A DNA stretch of 64,000 nt from NCBI GenBank assembly GCA_946406115.1, contig OX291562.1, positions 11,686,001 to 11,750,000 of the forward strand, given 5' to 3'. The DNA comes from Apoda limacodes (lineage: Eukaryota; Arthropoda; Insecta; Lepidoptera; Limacodidae). Both the position numbers and the translations under genes were made by a program. This document shows positions 11,209 to 23,104 of this stretch, piece by piece. The notes below the pieces were generated by a model. It made no database searches. It was not told where the DNA came from and saw only the letters and a list, made by a program, of their open reading frames with translations. Numbering within the stretch: the stretch's first letter is position 1; every line of letters starts with the position of its first letter.

Positions 11209-11814
11209 ACAGTCAAGTGCGAGTCGGACTCGCGCACCGTGGGTTCCATACTACCATCATATGTGTAATAATTTCTTAATACATATGCTACCATTTACGT
11301 AATTTACGAACACAAATTACAAAAAAGTTTGCCGCTAAAGGTCACCCATCCATTGACAGCCCGACATTGCTTTTCTTCGTATATCGTTTCCAATAAACAA
11401 ATGTGTAAATGATTATCTTAATTATTTTAAATGGTAATGGCTAGAGCCCACTTTACACTTGCCGGTTTTTATTATTTGTTGTTAAATTTTAGACTCTAAA
11501 GTTTAAACCTTAGACTTTATAATCATTGCAAACTTATAAAACTTTGTATGTATTACTGTTTTTACGATAGAGCAAAGAACAACAACAAAAGTGTGTTTCT
11601 TGTATGGGGAACTATCTTCAATTTTTATTTTTTGAGTTTTTTATCATTTATTAGGTAATCTGCCGTAATAAGACATACCTTTTCTGTGATAATTTCAGCC
11701 ATCTATCTGTTACGAAACAAAAGAGTGAGTTTAAAGGTCGGGCAGACAGGCAGACATCGTTGGCTTAGTAATAGGATCCCGTTGACAACCTTTAGGTACG
11801 GAACCCTAAAAAGA
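11209..11814 (-). repeat. GGGTTCCGTA-family repeat, near full length, with 5S-like module
   Basis: It starts 'cagtcaagtgcgagtcggac' and ends 'tacggaaccctaaaaag'. At 11340-11377 the - strand reads like the internal promoter region of 5S rRNA (...GCAATGTCGGGCTGTCAATGGATGGGTGACC in pieces). The same module sits in the copies at 21000 and 46345. Confidence 0.7.
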
Positions 11815-12403
11815 CGTATGTGAAGTCCGCAATCCGCACTGGGTCCGGGTGACAGACTATGACCATAGGTATAGTATTCTATAGGTCGTGCTTACACATA
11901 ATATCATCGCGAAACTGATCTTCGAAAGGGGTAGGTAAGGATATCACAAATGACAAATATTGCGATGAACAGTTTAATTTTCGTAACATGAAGATTCTTC
12001 GATAGTATTACGTTCCATCCCAACAAGATGCAAGGTGCGTTCTAAGTACTTTGGCACAAGGCAAAGACAAGACAACCTTACAATTCAAAAATTGCATCAA
12101 TATCAGTTGCCCCTACTGGAAATATAATGGTAATACGTAACCTCTCTACGCCGCCACTTGTAGAATCTATTCATGGGTCATTCTCACAAACCTGTAAATT
12201 AAGATATTTACGTCTGTGGTCATTCTTAAGGCGCATATATCGCCCCCATTAGATAATATTTGTTCCTAATTCGTACGAAGGTTAGGTATGTTAATAATGT
12301 ACTAGATATAGAAATTGTATCACCGCACCGGTCATAAGCTATTTTAAAAATGTTCGGTATTATTCCTGAAATACATGTGTGTGTTTTATTTGGCATAATG
12401 CGT
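11815..12403. other. No recognised gene or repeat
   Basis: Mixed-composition sequence; no supported exon on either strand. Confidence 0.5.
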
Positions 12404-12530
12404 TAACTGCAGACGAAAGGTACCGCCATGTTGAACATAGAGCGCATTCATTTTCGGTCAACAGATAGATCGAATGCGCGTATAGACAGCATAGAGCACA
12501 GTCAATGCGTAAATATTAGAATAACTACAT
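12404..12530 (+). repeat. Repeat G, copy 1, with inverted GCGCATTC/GAATGCGC
   Basis: 'gcgcattcattttcggtcaacag' (in parts) and 'gaatgcgcgtatagacagcata' recur in similar order at 59070-59165. The inner palindrome GCGCATTC...GAATGCGC suggests a small foldback element. Confidence 0.5.
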
Positions 12531-12744
12531 AATGCTAGAGAGGCCGCGCGGAACCGCAGGAATCGAACCACAATGCTACGAGTATACTCTGTAAATGTGT
12601 ACAATTTTCTCAATTAACATTTATTATTAATTTCATACTCGTGAGTGTTTTGTAAGTTACAGTGTCATTAAGTTATCACCGGAACTACGGCACCTATTTT
12701 AAAACGCCCTGTTAAATTTATAGTTTTTGCTTTAATATTTTTTT

Positions 12745-12885
12745 ATACCTCGTGTATCCGTTCGGGCGCCGACGAACCCGGGGACGTCGGCGTCGTGTGA
12801 GGGGGGAGGCCCTATTCGGGGAGGTCGTTGAGACTAATCTCGCTATCCGGATAGCGAGATCGTCATCTGGGGCCGTTAGTTATAT
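12745..12885. other. GC-rich block with a 24-bp perfect palindrome
   Basis: About 140 bases are far more GC-rich than the surroundings ('cgggcgccgacgaaccc', 'gggacgtcggcgtcg'). At 12837-12860 ATCTCGCTATCC is followed directly by its reverse complement. No ORF is convincing. It may be a piece of a GC-rich transposon leader or recently inserted DNA. Confidence 0.6.
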
Positions 12886-13615
12886 AGATATATAATACTT
12901 CATTTTGACGATAATGCCTTTTAGAATAAAGGCCAAATCAAACATCTGTCTAGTCTAACCGGAAATGTGAGATTTTTAGTAAAATGCCTACTTAGCATAC
13001 GTTTGTTTAATCTATAGTGTAGTTATGACTTCTATACAAATATTAGCTCTTACATGTCTATGGATAAATGTGTCCGGCGGACGCAATGAAGCTGGACGTT
13101 TTGATACAAAATGGCTACTTTCTGCGAACACGGGAAACAAACTTAAAGTCTTTAGGTATATCTTTGATTATGATTCCGGTTAGAATTCAATGTAAGTTTT
13201 TGCAAGTTTAGTTAATTAATGATTACTTTTTTTTTGTAAAGAAATTAAAATTTTATATAATGACAAAAGTGAGCCTAAAAGAAACTGTCACCTTACAGAG
13301 AATTAAAACCGTTTTCTTGACAGCTGTTGTTGGCAAGTTAAACGCACGACCACTCATATACATAGTACAAGTAAAATAAAGTCCCTCGTCATGTCTGTCT
13401 GTATGTGCAGGATTTTCTCCGTTGATTGATAGGTACTGAACGGGTATTGGAATTTGATTTCGGTATCATTAGTGCGAGCCAAATTCATACTTGGCTCTTT
13501 TTTACTATTTGACACTATTACATTTCTATGTTTGAAGCTTGTGTGTATATGTATAACCGTTTTTACGATACAGTACAAACAAAAAATATATACAAACTCT
13601 TTGATTTTTATAAGT
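12886..13615. other. No recognised gene
   Basis: AT-rich; nothing supported. Confidence 0.5.
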
Positions 13616-13619
13616 ATAG

Positions 13620-13665
13620 GTTGGTACTAGCTTTTACCCGCGGCTCCGCTCGCGAAAAATTCAGT
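13620..13665 (-). mobile_element. Helitron-like 3' end
   Basis: 'actagcttttacccgcggct' is the reverse of the (G)CCGCGGG...AAAAGCTAGT terminus, which has a subterminal GC hairpin and CTAG end. Confidence 0.5.
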
Positions 13666-13805
13666 TATCAGCGTGTTTTTTTTACGGCAACTTGATTATA
13701 TTAAGAAAGTATACAATAGTTCCGTACACCTCGTGTAATTCCGTATATTGTTATTCCTGTGGGAAGTTTTGAATGCGTGTCCGAGTCCGAATTCTCTGTC
13801 CCTTT

Positions 13806-13895
13806 AACAATCTGGTGTTGCAAGCGTCCATGGGCTACGGTGACCGCTTACCTTTAGGCGGACCGTAAGCTGGTATGCCACCTTTGTGGTATAAA
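13806..13895 (+). mobile_element. Jockey-group LINE, 3' end fragment
   Basis: 'ggtgttgcaagcgtccatgg', 'gaccgcttacctttaggcgg' and a poly(A) tail at about 13886-13894. Confidence 0.7.
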
Positions 13896-14503
13896 AAAAA
13901 ATATCTGTGCCCAAAAATGTGCTCAATGGGGTTAAAAATACAAAGCTAACTTATTAGGTACCAATCGTAGGTAGCGCCAAATTTGTATGCAAAAGAAACC
14001 TATTGGTAAATTAAAGTATTTTTACACTATCCGCTAGGGTTCTTTTACCAACTAATTTGGCGCCACTAACGATTCGTACCTGATTAGTGATCTGTGGATT
14101 TTTAACCCCATTGGTTGCTCTGCAGCGATGTTAAGCAACAAACAAAATAACAGGCTTTTACAAATATTCGTATATGTATATTAAATTAGGATTAAGTAGG
14201 ATGTGTTGGGATCTCTGCCATAGTTACGCATATTTTGTGAAAATTTTAGTCTTATAACTGTTTAATTTAAAAGATAGTGCCATTCGAAGGTCAGACAGAG
14301 TGAGAGAGACATTGTAGGCTTCGTAATGAGGACTTATTTCTCTTTGATAGCCTGTCTCTCATCTTATTATGCGTTTCATTAAAGTATTGAAAATTATGTT
14401 ATTAGTGTTTGAATTTACCTCCTTGTTTTTATTTACCCATTACAACTAAGTAACTTGTGCTCTTTCACCAAGCGAGTATTAATTTGTTTTTTTAAAGACA
14501 GCC
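13896..14503. other. No recognised gene
   Basis: AT-rich. Two imperfectly inverted blocks with 'ttggcgcc'/'ggtagcgcc' near 13970 and 14060 suggest a degraded foldback element but are too diverged to define. Confidence 0.4.
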
Positions 14504-14559
14504 GTGACAGAGTGGTCATACAAAATGACGTCTCCCCTTAAAGACGTCCACTCTGTCAC
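14504..14559. repeat. Foldback with 12-bp perfect arms
   Basis: GTGACAGAGTGG (14504-14515) and CCACTCTGTCAC (14548-14559) are perfect inverted arms; a further inner GACGTC...GACGTC pairing extends the stem. Probably a MITE remnant. Confidence 0.65.
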
Positions 14560-15280
14560 AATATTTTTGGAAAATTCAAATTTGAAAAAAAACATTATCT
14601 TCAGGAAAAAGAAGATTATTAGTACTTCTAAAAAAAAAAAATGCAACTTTTTAACAATCGAAAAATGAACCATATTTTTCGATAGTTAAATACGCAAACA
14701 ATCGAAAATCGTTTTACAGTCGCAAGACAAAAAGAACGACCCATCAACGCTTTAAATTACTAAACAGACAATCCTAAAATGGCTTGATCTAGTAAAAAAA
14801 ATTAGATTTGAGCACACATCCACACTAAGCAATTTCATTTAATCCGATATACAAGTTTTAACACCCCGTCCCACTCAGCCCGAGGGTACAAAAAAGGGAT
14901 CTTGTTAAGTCTCGAAAAACTGTACATTTTCACACGCTTTGTGTCTCAATGAAAATTCTTATCGTTTACCTACTGTTTCTTTCTCGCTCTAACATCAGAA
15001 AAAGACAGAGAAAAATATTGTAATGGAAATCATTTTACGGATGGCTATGGACATTTTGTTGTGTCGAATAGGTACCCCTTTTAAAATGATTTAAGAAGGA
15101 TTAAGGTCCTTTCTAAATTGTGTTTTAATACGTGTTTAGTTTTTAAATTAGAGGGTCGGCAAGTTCGATGTTCATAAATTGTTTTTCTGATTTTTTTTCA
15201 TATATAAAAAAAAAACATACGTTTGTGTTTTTGCTAATATTAGGTACCTACTGACGTAAAACGTCATTAGGAAACATTAG
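14560..15280. other. AT-rich sequence without recognised gene
   Basis: Nothing supported. Confidence 0.5.
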
Positions 15281-15685
15281 TTCATTTTTAGGGTTCCGTA
15301 CTTCAAAATTAAAAAGGTTCCTCCTTTGTTGTTCGTCTGTCGGTCTGTCAAAACCCATTTTCTCAGGAACGCGTGAAGGTATCAAGTTGAAATTTATATC
15401 AAATACAATCACTTAAAGTTGTAAAAAAACAAGCTTCTAAGTCGGTTTTTTTTGTCGCATATTGTGACACAAATAAATCAAAACCTATGGGGTACTTCCC
15501 GTTGACCTAGAATTATGAAATTTGGCAAAAAGCAAGGAAAAAATCTGAAAGCCGTAAATTTGTTGTTACATCACATTTTTTTTTTTTGCGATTATAAACT
15601 TATTTGCAGTTGGTTAACTAACCGCGACCTATGTCATTGTATTGGGACAACAATTTTCCGACTAGAACTTGATCGGTTTTTTTCT
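15281..15685 (+). repeat. GGGTTCCGTA-family repeat, near full length
   Basis: It starts 'tttagggttccgtacttc', has 'cgtctgtcggtctgtcaa', the body 'cgcatattgtgacacaaat' and a decayed end 'acttgatcggtttttt'. The body is very similar to 30438-30870. Confidence 0.7.
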
Positions 15686-16279
15686 ATTTATTTAGGTATT
15701 GGCTATTAGCTATTAACCTCCACAGAAAAAAGTATACAGAAAACAAGGAAAGCCAAAGTTTCATGGTTCATTCACAGTTTTAATAAAAACAGTAAAATTG
15801 GTTACAAACGAATATTCACATATATTAGGTAGTTCCTTTGTGTTTTTGGTTTTTAGTTTCCATTAACTTAGTTTCCTAGTTAAGGAATGCTTATTATAAC
15901 AAACTTTCTCCGGTGAAATTGCACCACAGATAAAATTACCAGGTAACTTACTGCAGAAACCTGACAATTCGGAACAACTTCCAAATTGGCACAACTGTAA
16001 CAATGTTATTTTTCGAATCTAACAAACCTCCACCGCGATCAACAAAAGAAACAAATTCAAACTTAAAACGTTTCTACTCCAGGAGGCCTACAACTGATAT
16101 CAGTTTCAATCATAAAATCCTACGGCGATCGAGAAATCTACTAAATTGGTACTCTTGAACGTTGTTGTAGCGCTCAATCGAGAACGGAATTTGGTGGCCA
16201 ATTTCGAAACTAGAATCCTATACAAATATTAAGAATCGGTACTCTTTGAGCCATCGGATCGAGAGTGAAATTAGGTATG
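15686..16279. other. No recognised gene; flank of solo LTR copy 1
   Basis: 15950-16260 is less AT-rich. I found no exon, tRNA primer site or retroelement leader that would make it an internal part of the neighbouring LTR element. Confidence 0.45.
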
Positions 16280-16284
16280 ATGAT

Positions 16285-17944
16285 TGTGCGGACAGACCCT
16301 TCGATATCTGTGGCACAAGGTTTTGCAGGTGACAAGGAGTTTCTTCTTAGGCGCTTGAGATATTAAAACGCGTATATGCACACAACAGACCGATTTTATT
16401 TAACTTATGCTTCTAACTTAAATTCTAACACATATGTACAAAAATTTTACTTCTTAGCTTTCATAGCTATTAACTTGTTGAAGTTCTCTTGAAGACTGTA
16501 TACAAATCAAAATTCGTTCTATATTTATAGTAAAAATGAAAAACCCCATCAGAGGGAGAGGTTGTTCCATAGAACCTTCTAGATTTAGTACTTAACTTAT
16601 TGTACTTACTGTAGTGACTAAAAATCTAGCCCACACAAAAACTTAGTGAAAGACAACATATAGTAGTCGATATAGACATATATCGAAAGTGTAGGTATAT
16701 CTACCTAGCTATAAATCGCTACTTACAGTTGGGGTTTCTATCGGCTATTGCCATCACAGTCACACGATTTGCGGCTTGACTATAAAATAACACTGTTTTA
16801 TATTTTTAGGTTTTATAGCCAAACGGTAAGAGCTATAATGACGATTTAGGTGTCCTAGGATAGATCTTTAGAAGGCGGTTCCAACGGCACATAGTGGTAT
16901 GTTCCATTGTCTACGGTTAGGCCGTAGTGAGAGAAGAGCTGAAATTCTAGCTCTCAGGGCTTTCTGCCTACACTAGATGACTACAGACTTTGTGTTATAT
17001 GTCAAAAAATGGACCTAAAATTCGGACATACCTTTTCGTGTTTTTGGTGTCTGTCAGTATGTTAAGTCATGAAAAAATGTGTGACATAAGTTTTCAGGAT
17101 TTTCATTGTGCTCCTGTACTTCAGGGCTTAAAGTTACATGTATGAAACCTATTTATTACGGTAGATGCCTATGAAGGGTATCTAGTGAAGCATTTATTTT
17201 TATCCTATGTAACCCGGTTGCTGAGTTATAAGCTATCGTATTTCATAACTTTACACGTAATTTGCGCCCTAACCATACTACTTATCGTAACGGTATAGAT
17301 ACCTACGTGTAGGGGCAAAGATGTGCTTTTAACCTGTAATGCTAATTTTAGGCATAGCCTAAGGACTTAATGACCCTAGCCAGGTAAAGTTTTAGACAGT
17401 CTTTCTCTTTTTTACCCATAGACCCATCCCTTTTGTATCTCTATCGCAGTCTATTTTCAAAGGAGTGAGGGAGAAAGAATGTACAATGCTCAACACGCTA
17501 ACTATTTTCACCTGTAACTTATTAACCGTACATACGGCTTATATAGAACTTTACATGGTAGTTCTGTATAGTTTTGCACAACAAATGGCATATTTTTTAC
17601 AAACATATGTTAAACTAAATTTCCCGCTTTTTTTGGGATAGTCGTGCGTATAAAGTCGACAACATGTCGGTACTCACACAATATCATTTTTGATATCAAC
17701 AAATAGTAAAGAGGGGAAATGAAACAAACCTGCTCTACTTTTACCTAACTTAATACAATTTTACAGTTATTGTTATTACAAGTTTTAAATCTAAACTAGT
17801 CCCTATTAGGAAAATAGTTTTTATTGTGTAAATATATACTTAATATTAACTTATTATTACGAACATTATATGACAAAAATTATGCATTTTTATATAAATG
17901 TTTATAGATGCAATTTGTGTTGCATTCTTGCAGCGGTGATAACA
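16285..17944 (-). mobile_element. Solo LTR, copy 1 (1660 bp)
   Basis: The + strand element begins TGTGCGGACAG and ends GGTGATAACA (TG...CA) and is flanked by the 5-bp direct repeat ATGAT at 16280-16284 and 17945-17949. Read on the - strand, AATAAA-type signals lie toward the 3' side, as in an LTR. There is no internal retroelement sequence beside it. A related copy lies inverted at 61353-62938. The ends and duplication indicate an LTR retrotransposon that recombined to a solo LTR. The superfamily (Gypsy, BEL or Copia) cannot be decided from the LTR alone. Confidence 0.82.
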
Positions 17945-18084
17945 ATGATCTGTGAAAAGAAATGTCAGAATTCTAAATAAACAAAACAAAACTATCGCTA
18001 CGAAGATTTAACTTTCACTTAAATTTTTATTAGTTTCAGTATTGTTTTTTTATTTTGTGATTTCTGATTTAGAAATGTGTGTAA

Positions 18085-18172
18085 TCCCAATTTCAATCCA
18101 ATCGCAATTTGGTTTAGATGGAAATCGAGTTTAAACTTGCCACGAAATTGGATTGAAACTGGATTGGGATTG
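18085..18172. repeat. Imperfect inverted repeat
   Basis: 'atcccaatttcaatccaat' on the left and 'attggattgaaactggatt' on the right form a foldback of about 20-bp arms. Probable MITE remnant. Confidence 0.55.
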
Positions 18173-18600
18173 AAACTGTAGTAGGCCTCCAGGTTCAACA
18201 TCAACACAAAGGGGAACGAACGTAGACCGAGTTACCATTCATAATTCACTGGGAAACTCTTCGTACGTTTTCCTATTATAAGGTTTTTATAACGCCAAGG
18301 CGAGGTGCCGCCAAAAGTTTGTCGCTTTTCGGCTAATTTGACAGCTCGTGAACGCGGGAAAATGAGAGAATGCGTTAAGAACAATTACGTCCTTTTTTTT
18401 CTTCAAAATAAATAGTTGTAAAAACCTAAACGAATACGAACGAAATCAAAATCCGATAATTTTTTTTTTGTTACTTTGCATCACACCGTATTTTTAGTAA
18501 TATAGGTACCTAAATTGTACAAAGTAATTTGTGGAAAGCGTTTTTGACTACATTTTGTAATAGTACCTACATCAAATACCTTTTTTTAATTGTAGTAAGC
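18173..18600. other. No recognised gene
   Basis: A less AT-rich patch lies at 18290-18370 ('aaggcgaggtgccgcc'). No exon found. Confidence 0.45.
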
Positions 18601-18605
18601 TGATC

Positions 18606-18735
18606 TGTGGTTGTTTCAACTGTCTAACTATCACGGTTCATCAGATACAGCCTGGTGACAGACGGACGTACGGACGGACAGCGGAGTCTTAATAGGGTCC
18701 CGTTTTTTACCCTTTGGGTACGGAACCCTAAAAAT
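18606..18735 (-). repeat. GGGTTCCGTA-family repeat, partial
   Basis: 'cagcctggtgacagacggac', 'gcggagtcttaatagggtcc' and 'ttgggtacggaaccctaaaa'. It corresponds to 1938-2080. Confidence 0.7.
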
Positions 18736-19129
18736 GCAAATCGCATTTATCATACGAAGCATCGCTAAATGCCGACAGACCCAAAAGATAACCGAGTAGT
18801 AAACCGACAACAATACCCCGTCTCGCACTCAATAAAAGATGATAACACATGAAATATGAACCCGCACTACCCTCGTCTGAAATTAAACAAAGAAATAAAA
18901 TTGCTCTTTACGTATAGCACCAATAAAGATCAAATCGTCACAGTTAGATGTTTCGTATAAGATATTTTTAAACTGAAAGAATTGTTAGCATAATAAATAT
19001 GCACCAACGAAAACAAACCGCAGATGGTCTAAAAATACAGCTAAATTTCCCAAAGAAAACAGACTATAAGTTACAACGTTTCGGAACTCAGCCCGTAACA
19101 TACAAAACAAAAGCGCGGGAACTACCACC

Positions 19130-19310
19130 ATTGGTGGAGGAGGTGGGCGGGATTCAGGATAATATGGCGGAAATATTATGAGCCAGGGTGGTATTCAAGG
19201 TGAACTGGGAGGAGGAGGGCCTGGAGGGAGTTAGAATTGAGCTCACCCTCGAAAAGGTTAATTACCCACCGGCTGATAAGGCACTGGCTCGCTAATTACA
19301 TACTTATGGC
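19130..19310. promoter_or_regulatory. Candidate cis-regulatory block
   Basis: A repeat-free, GC-elevated block with homeodomain-type cores (GTTAATTACCC, GCTAATTAC) and G-rich motifs. No exon. The inference is from composition only. Confidence 0.25.
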
Positions 19311-19625
19311 GGAATGAAATTAAGTTATTGTTGGCGGTAAAATGATGTTCACTTTGTTTGCGTTCCGTTTTACGCACATTATTATTCTGTCTTAAGACAT
19401 CGTTTTAGCAAATTGGCAGCTATTTAATTTTATTTGTTAAGAGCAAAGGGACATTACATACTTTTAAGCTTAGTGATTTTTGCACAAAATAATTTGCTAT
19501 ATTAACAAAAGTTACTATGTACTACTTACATTTATTTCTTTTTTTATAAGAATGGCATTGGCATTATAACTTGGCACACCTTATTTTCAATAAAAAGGAA
19601 TAAAACAATTTGAAATATGAGTATA

Positions 19626-19747
19626 CAGTGCAACAAACTTTTCTAAACCGGTATATAGTCGCAAGTGTCGTGTAAGTTCACATTATTTTAATATGGCGAT
19701 TGTAGTTTTTATTTTTGACCAACGTGTCAGAAAAGTTTGTTGCACTG
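19626..19747. mobile_element. 122-bp MITE with 19-bp perfect terminal repeats
   Basis: The left end CAGTGCAACAAACTTTTCT and its exact reverse complement at 19729-19747 are flanked by TA (19624-19625 and 19748-19749), the target of mariner/Tc1 elements. Non-coding. Confidence 0.85.
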
Positions 19748-19829
19748 TACATGTAGATATAATAAACTATCATAAGTTTTTGATTTCATATGAATTAATT
19801 TATCAATACTTGGCAGTCTCCTAATCCTA

Positions 19830-20265
19830 ACTAATGTATTTGTGAAAGTCTGTCTGTTTGTTATTGCTTAGCGTCGGAACGGAGCATCCAATTGAGCTGA
19901 AATTCAGCAAAGAGATAGTTGGAAGAAAGAGAAAGAAGAGATAGAGAGAAAGATAGTTGAAGCTCGCCGTCGGCAGGGAATTCATCCTCACACCTTAGAA
20001 TCTAAATAGTCACGTATAGTGCGGTTGCAGAGAAACTTCCTCCCACGGACGCTTGGGTTGTGGAATGAGCTACCTGCTCAAGGTTTTCTCTAAGGACTAC
20101 AGTATGGAGTTTTTCAAGAAAGAAGTTATTAGATTTCTGAAGGGTTGTCAACGCACGAGTAATGCCCCAGGTGTTGCCAGCTTGTTTGCCACCTTAGTGG
20201 TATTAAAATAAAAATAGGAATCCCACGCGCATAACGAAATTTAGCGCGGGCGGAGTCGCGGGCAA
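19830..20265 (+). mobile_element. Helitron-like repeat interrupted by a LINE 3' end
   Basis: The left part, 'gtgaaagtctgtctgtttgt' and 'gcttagcgtcgg', resembles the head at 24085-24138. The right end, 'ggagtcgcgggcaaaagctggta', is a Helitron-like terminus. Between them, 19958-20213 is LINE sequence, so the LINE is nested. Confidence 0.55.
19958..20213 (+). mobile_element. Jockey-group LINE 3' fragment
   Basis: 'cgccgtcggcagggaattca', 'ttgtggaatgagctacctgc' and a short A-rich tail. It translates to LWNELPAQ-like and FFKKEVIRFLKG text of the RT C-terminal region; the final 'gaccgcttacc' block is deleted. Confidence 0.75.
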
Positions 20266-20269
20266 AAGC

Positions 20270-20995
20270 TGGTACTCCAACGCCTCGCGTAATTTTTAAA
20301 AAGTCGAACTTATTTTCTACTTTACCTTTAGTTGTAAGAATCTTTGTTCTAAAATAATAAAAACCAGACTTGAAGTATCCACAAACTAACACGATAAAAA
20401 AAAAATTCTATACTTTATTTTCACTTGTAGAGTTAAATATCTTCTACCTCAATATTTCTACATAGGATAAAATTTCTTTTGCAGAACGAAAATTAGCTTT
20501 TCAACAATTTAAGGTATATAGAAATGAAAAACTAATGTGTGTGCTATAGATATGGATATATAAGTATTTCTTTAACAGAATTACTTTTAAAAACTGCTTA
20601 CAATTCTACGCAAAATAGATTTACAAAAAAAACACTTTGGCAGTTTATACATATTTACCACAAAAGCGGCTCAGCGAAAGATCGTTGGATTCGTTCTCCG
20701 GTTTTATTTTTCCAAGCTCTAAATGGAGTCGGTGGAGCATTTAAATAAGCTTTCCCGGCTGAAGTATGGTAATGAATACGCGAGAAGAAACCGCGCTAAC
20801 ATTTTCAGCATCCGCCATTTTGAATATTATATGTATATTATATTTTTTTTTAACATAGGACGTATTTGTAGATATAGTCACAATTTAGGTAAGTATATAA
20901 GACAAGGTTGTATGGCGTGAACCTTTTGCCTTCTCCTAACCTAAAAAAACCTAGATCAAGCTACATACTACCACTATTTTCACTTAATTTTATAA
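20270..20995. other. No recognised gene
   Basis: Two overlapping 65-69-codon frames (20539-20920) lack splice support or motifs. Confidence 0.45.
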
Positions 20996-20999
20996 TTTA

Positions 21000-21475
21000 A
21001 CGTATTCAAAGGCTGCCCACACGATGGAGCCCTAATACTAAGCCTACGTTGTTTGACTGTCTGTCTGTCTGTCCGACCATCTGTAGGGCTCTATCTTTTA
21101 GACCAAAATAGGTAGAAGCCTAAAATTCTCAGATATGTGTAATAATGGCGGATTATCTAACAAATAATAAAAAGTTAAAAAAGTAAAAATTTAAGGGTGT
21201 CCCCATACAAGGAAACCGTTTCGTTGTTTTTGCTCGATCGTAAAAATAATAATACTTACATTCAAGCTTCAAACTGGTCGTGATTATAGTGGGAGCTCTA
21301 AAGTAAAACAATAAAAACCAGCCGAGTGTGAGACGAACCCGAACATCTTAAATTATCGTGTCAGCGCCATCTAACAATTATTAAGTGAACAGTAACACAT
21401 TTTTGTGTTGGACGCAATATTGAAAGTAAGGCAACGTCGGGCTTGGTCAGTCATCGGAAGGATGATTTCGTCTTT
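21000..21475 (+). repeat. GGGTTCCGTA-family repeat with 5S-like module
   Basis: It contains 'gactgtctgtctgtctgtcc', then a body shared with 46345-46660 ('taataatggcgga', 'tagtgggagctctaaagta'), then a 5S-like stretch at 21425-21470 ('ggcaacgtcgggcttggtca'). Confidence 0.65.
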
Positions 21476-22520
21476 GGCTGAGTAGAAGAAAACTCGATGT
21501 TTGTCTTGATCTCATGTTATGGCTACATAGTCGTACGCAAATAAAAGAACCGCACAAGTTATTTTGACACTATTCAGCGTATCCAAAAGGTACCACTGCT
21601 CAGTTTACTTGGGATCTGCGGTAGGCCAAGCAACGTCTTAGGTAAGCCATAACCTAAGGCTCGAGTGTCTCTGGCAAGATTTGAATTTTGTGCCCTCCAT
21701 GACTTATTTTCTAGGAAGAGAAACAACATAATAACTTAAAAAGTGTAATTAATTTAAGCATAAGAAGGAAAGAAACAATGCATCACGAGGTTATTTTAAT
21801 TAGTTTACGCATTATAAAATCTTTTTAAAGTTTTCTTTTCTGGCTTTTTCTGAGGTCCATTTGTCAATAATATGATATATATCCAATAATCCAATCCAAC
21901 CAATGCTGACCAATACTCAACACAACTTCTGTGTGTAGAGTGAAAGAGAGGTATTTGTTTTTGTTTGTAATTTGTGGGGGGCGCCTATCCTAATTAAGTA
22001 CAAGTTTATTTTATTTGTTTTATCATAATGTTTTAAGTGTGGTTGCGCCACTGGCCCTAGGTATGACGCCGAACCGCACCAAGGTACGTACTTTGCAGCT
22101 ACCAGGTAGGCATATTAATCAAGGATGTTAACTAAGAAGTATAGTTGGAATTTTCTGTAAACTTCAGAATTCCTGCTTAACACAATATTAGACAAATATT
22201 ACAAAATCTCCAAAAATATGGAGGATATGTATCCTTGGGTATGACCCGCTCAGTAATTTTGCAGGCTTTTGAGGCTGCTTCACATAATTGAATAATTAAA
22301 CATTCAATCAAAAAGATGATGAAATCCCTAAATTGTAGTAGTCTAAGGGTATTTACTGTTAATATTTTGAAAACAGTTGAATTGGGCTGAGTTTTTTGCT
22401 TCAGGTAAAGTCATAATTAATTAGGAAATTTGACGATTCGAAAGTTTTTTTTAATCAAAAAAAATCTATTTGATTTGATTAAATTAAATATAAATAACTT
22501 AGCTTCTGTAAGTCGTCTGT
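21476..22520. other. No recognised gene
   Basis: Anonymous sequence; no supported exon, tRNA or element end. Confidence 0.5.
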
Positions 22521-22527
22521 AATGTAT

Positions 22528-22632
22528 ATTTACGGTTTTATTCCCCAGATGAAGGTAACCAGTTTTCTGGATACACACCTACATCATAATACAAGATACA
22601 GCCTCTTTTCACCAATACCTCATTGTTGCATG
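22528..22632 (+). repeat. Dispersed repeat D, copy 1
   Basis: 'acggttttattccccagatg' and 'cctcttttcaccaa' recur at 63418-63520 in the same orientation. Unclassified. Confidence 0.5.
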
Positions 22633-22639
22633 ACGAGTG

Positions 22640-23100
22640 AGCCCAAAGTTGCAACACTGCTGATTATATATAAAGTGTATACCTATCTGGACTTAGGTGG
22701 CTTCATATACCTATGTCCCATACGTCGTAAATTACTCTTACTCAAAATTAAATCACTTATTGGACTGATACGTTAATTACAAGGATACATCACAAAATAC
22801 TCCATATGCTCGTCACACGCTGTTCAAAGGAGCCGTAATTTTTTGTCTCTTAATTAGTTACAAATTATGGAGAAAAAAGTCTGACTTGCCGCGTTGCGTT
22901 CCGTAAACGGTAGCTGATTGAATGGCGTGAATGTCTTTACGGATGGTGTCGCGGAACGCACCCATAATGATTAGAGCTTGGGAATTTTTGGTCCGCTATT
23001 ATATCCGGCCCGAGTCACCATACAATATAGATCAGTAACTATGCCGGATTTTATGATAAAACTTTATTATAAAAGTATGTGAATGTCATAAACATTTACA
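22640..23100. other. No recognised gene
   Basis: A small imperfect inverted pair, GCGTTCCGTAAACGG and GTGTCGCGGAACGC, lies at 22900-22960. Nothing else. Confidence 0.45.
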
Positions 23101-23104
23101 TTAA

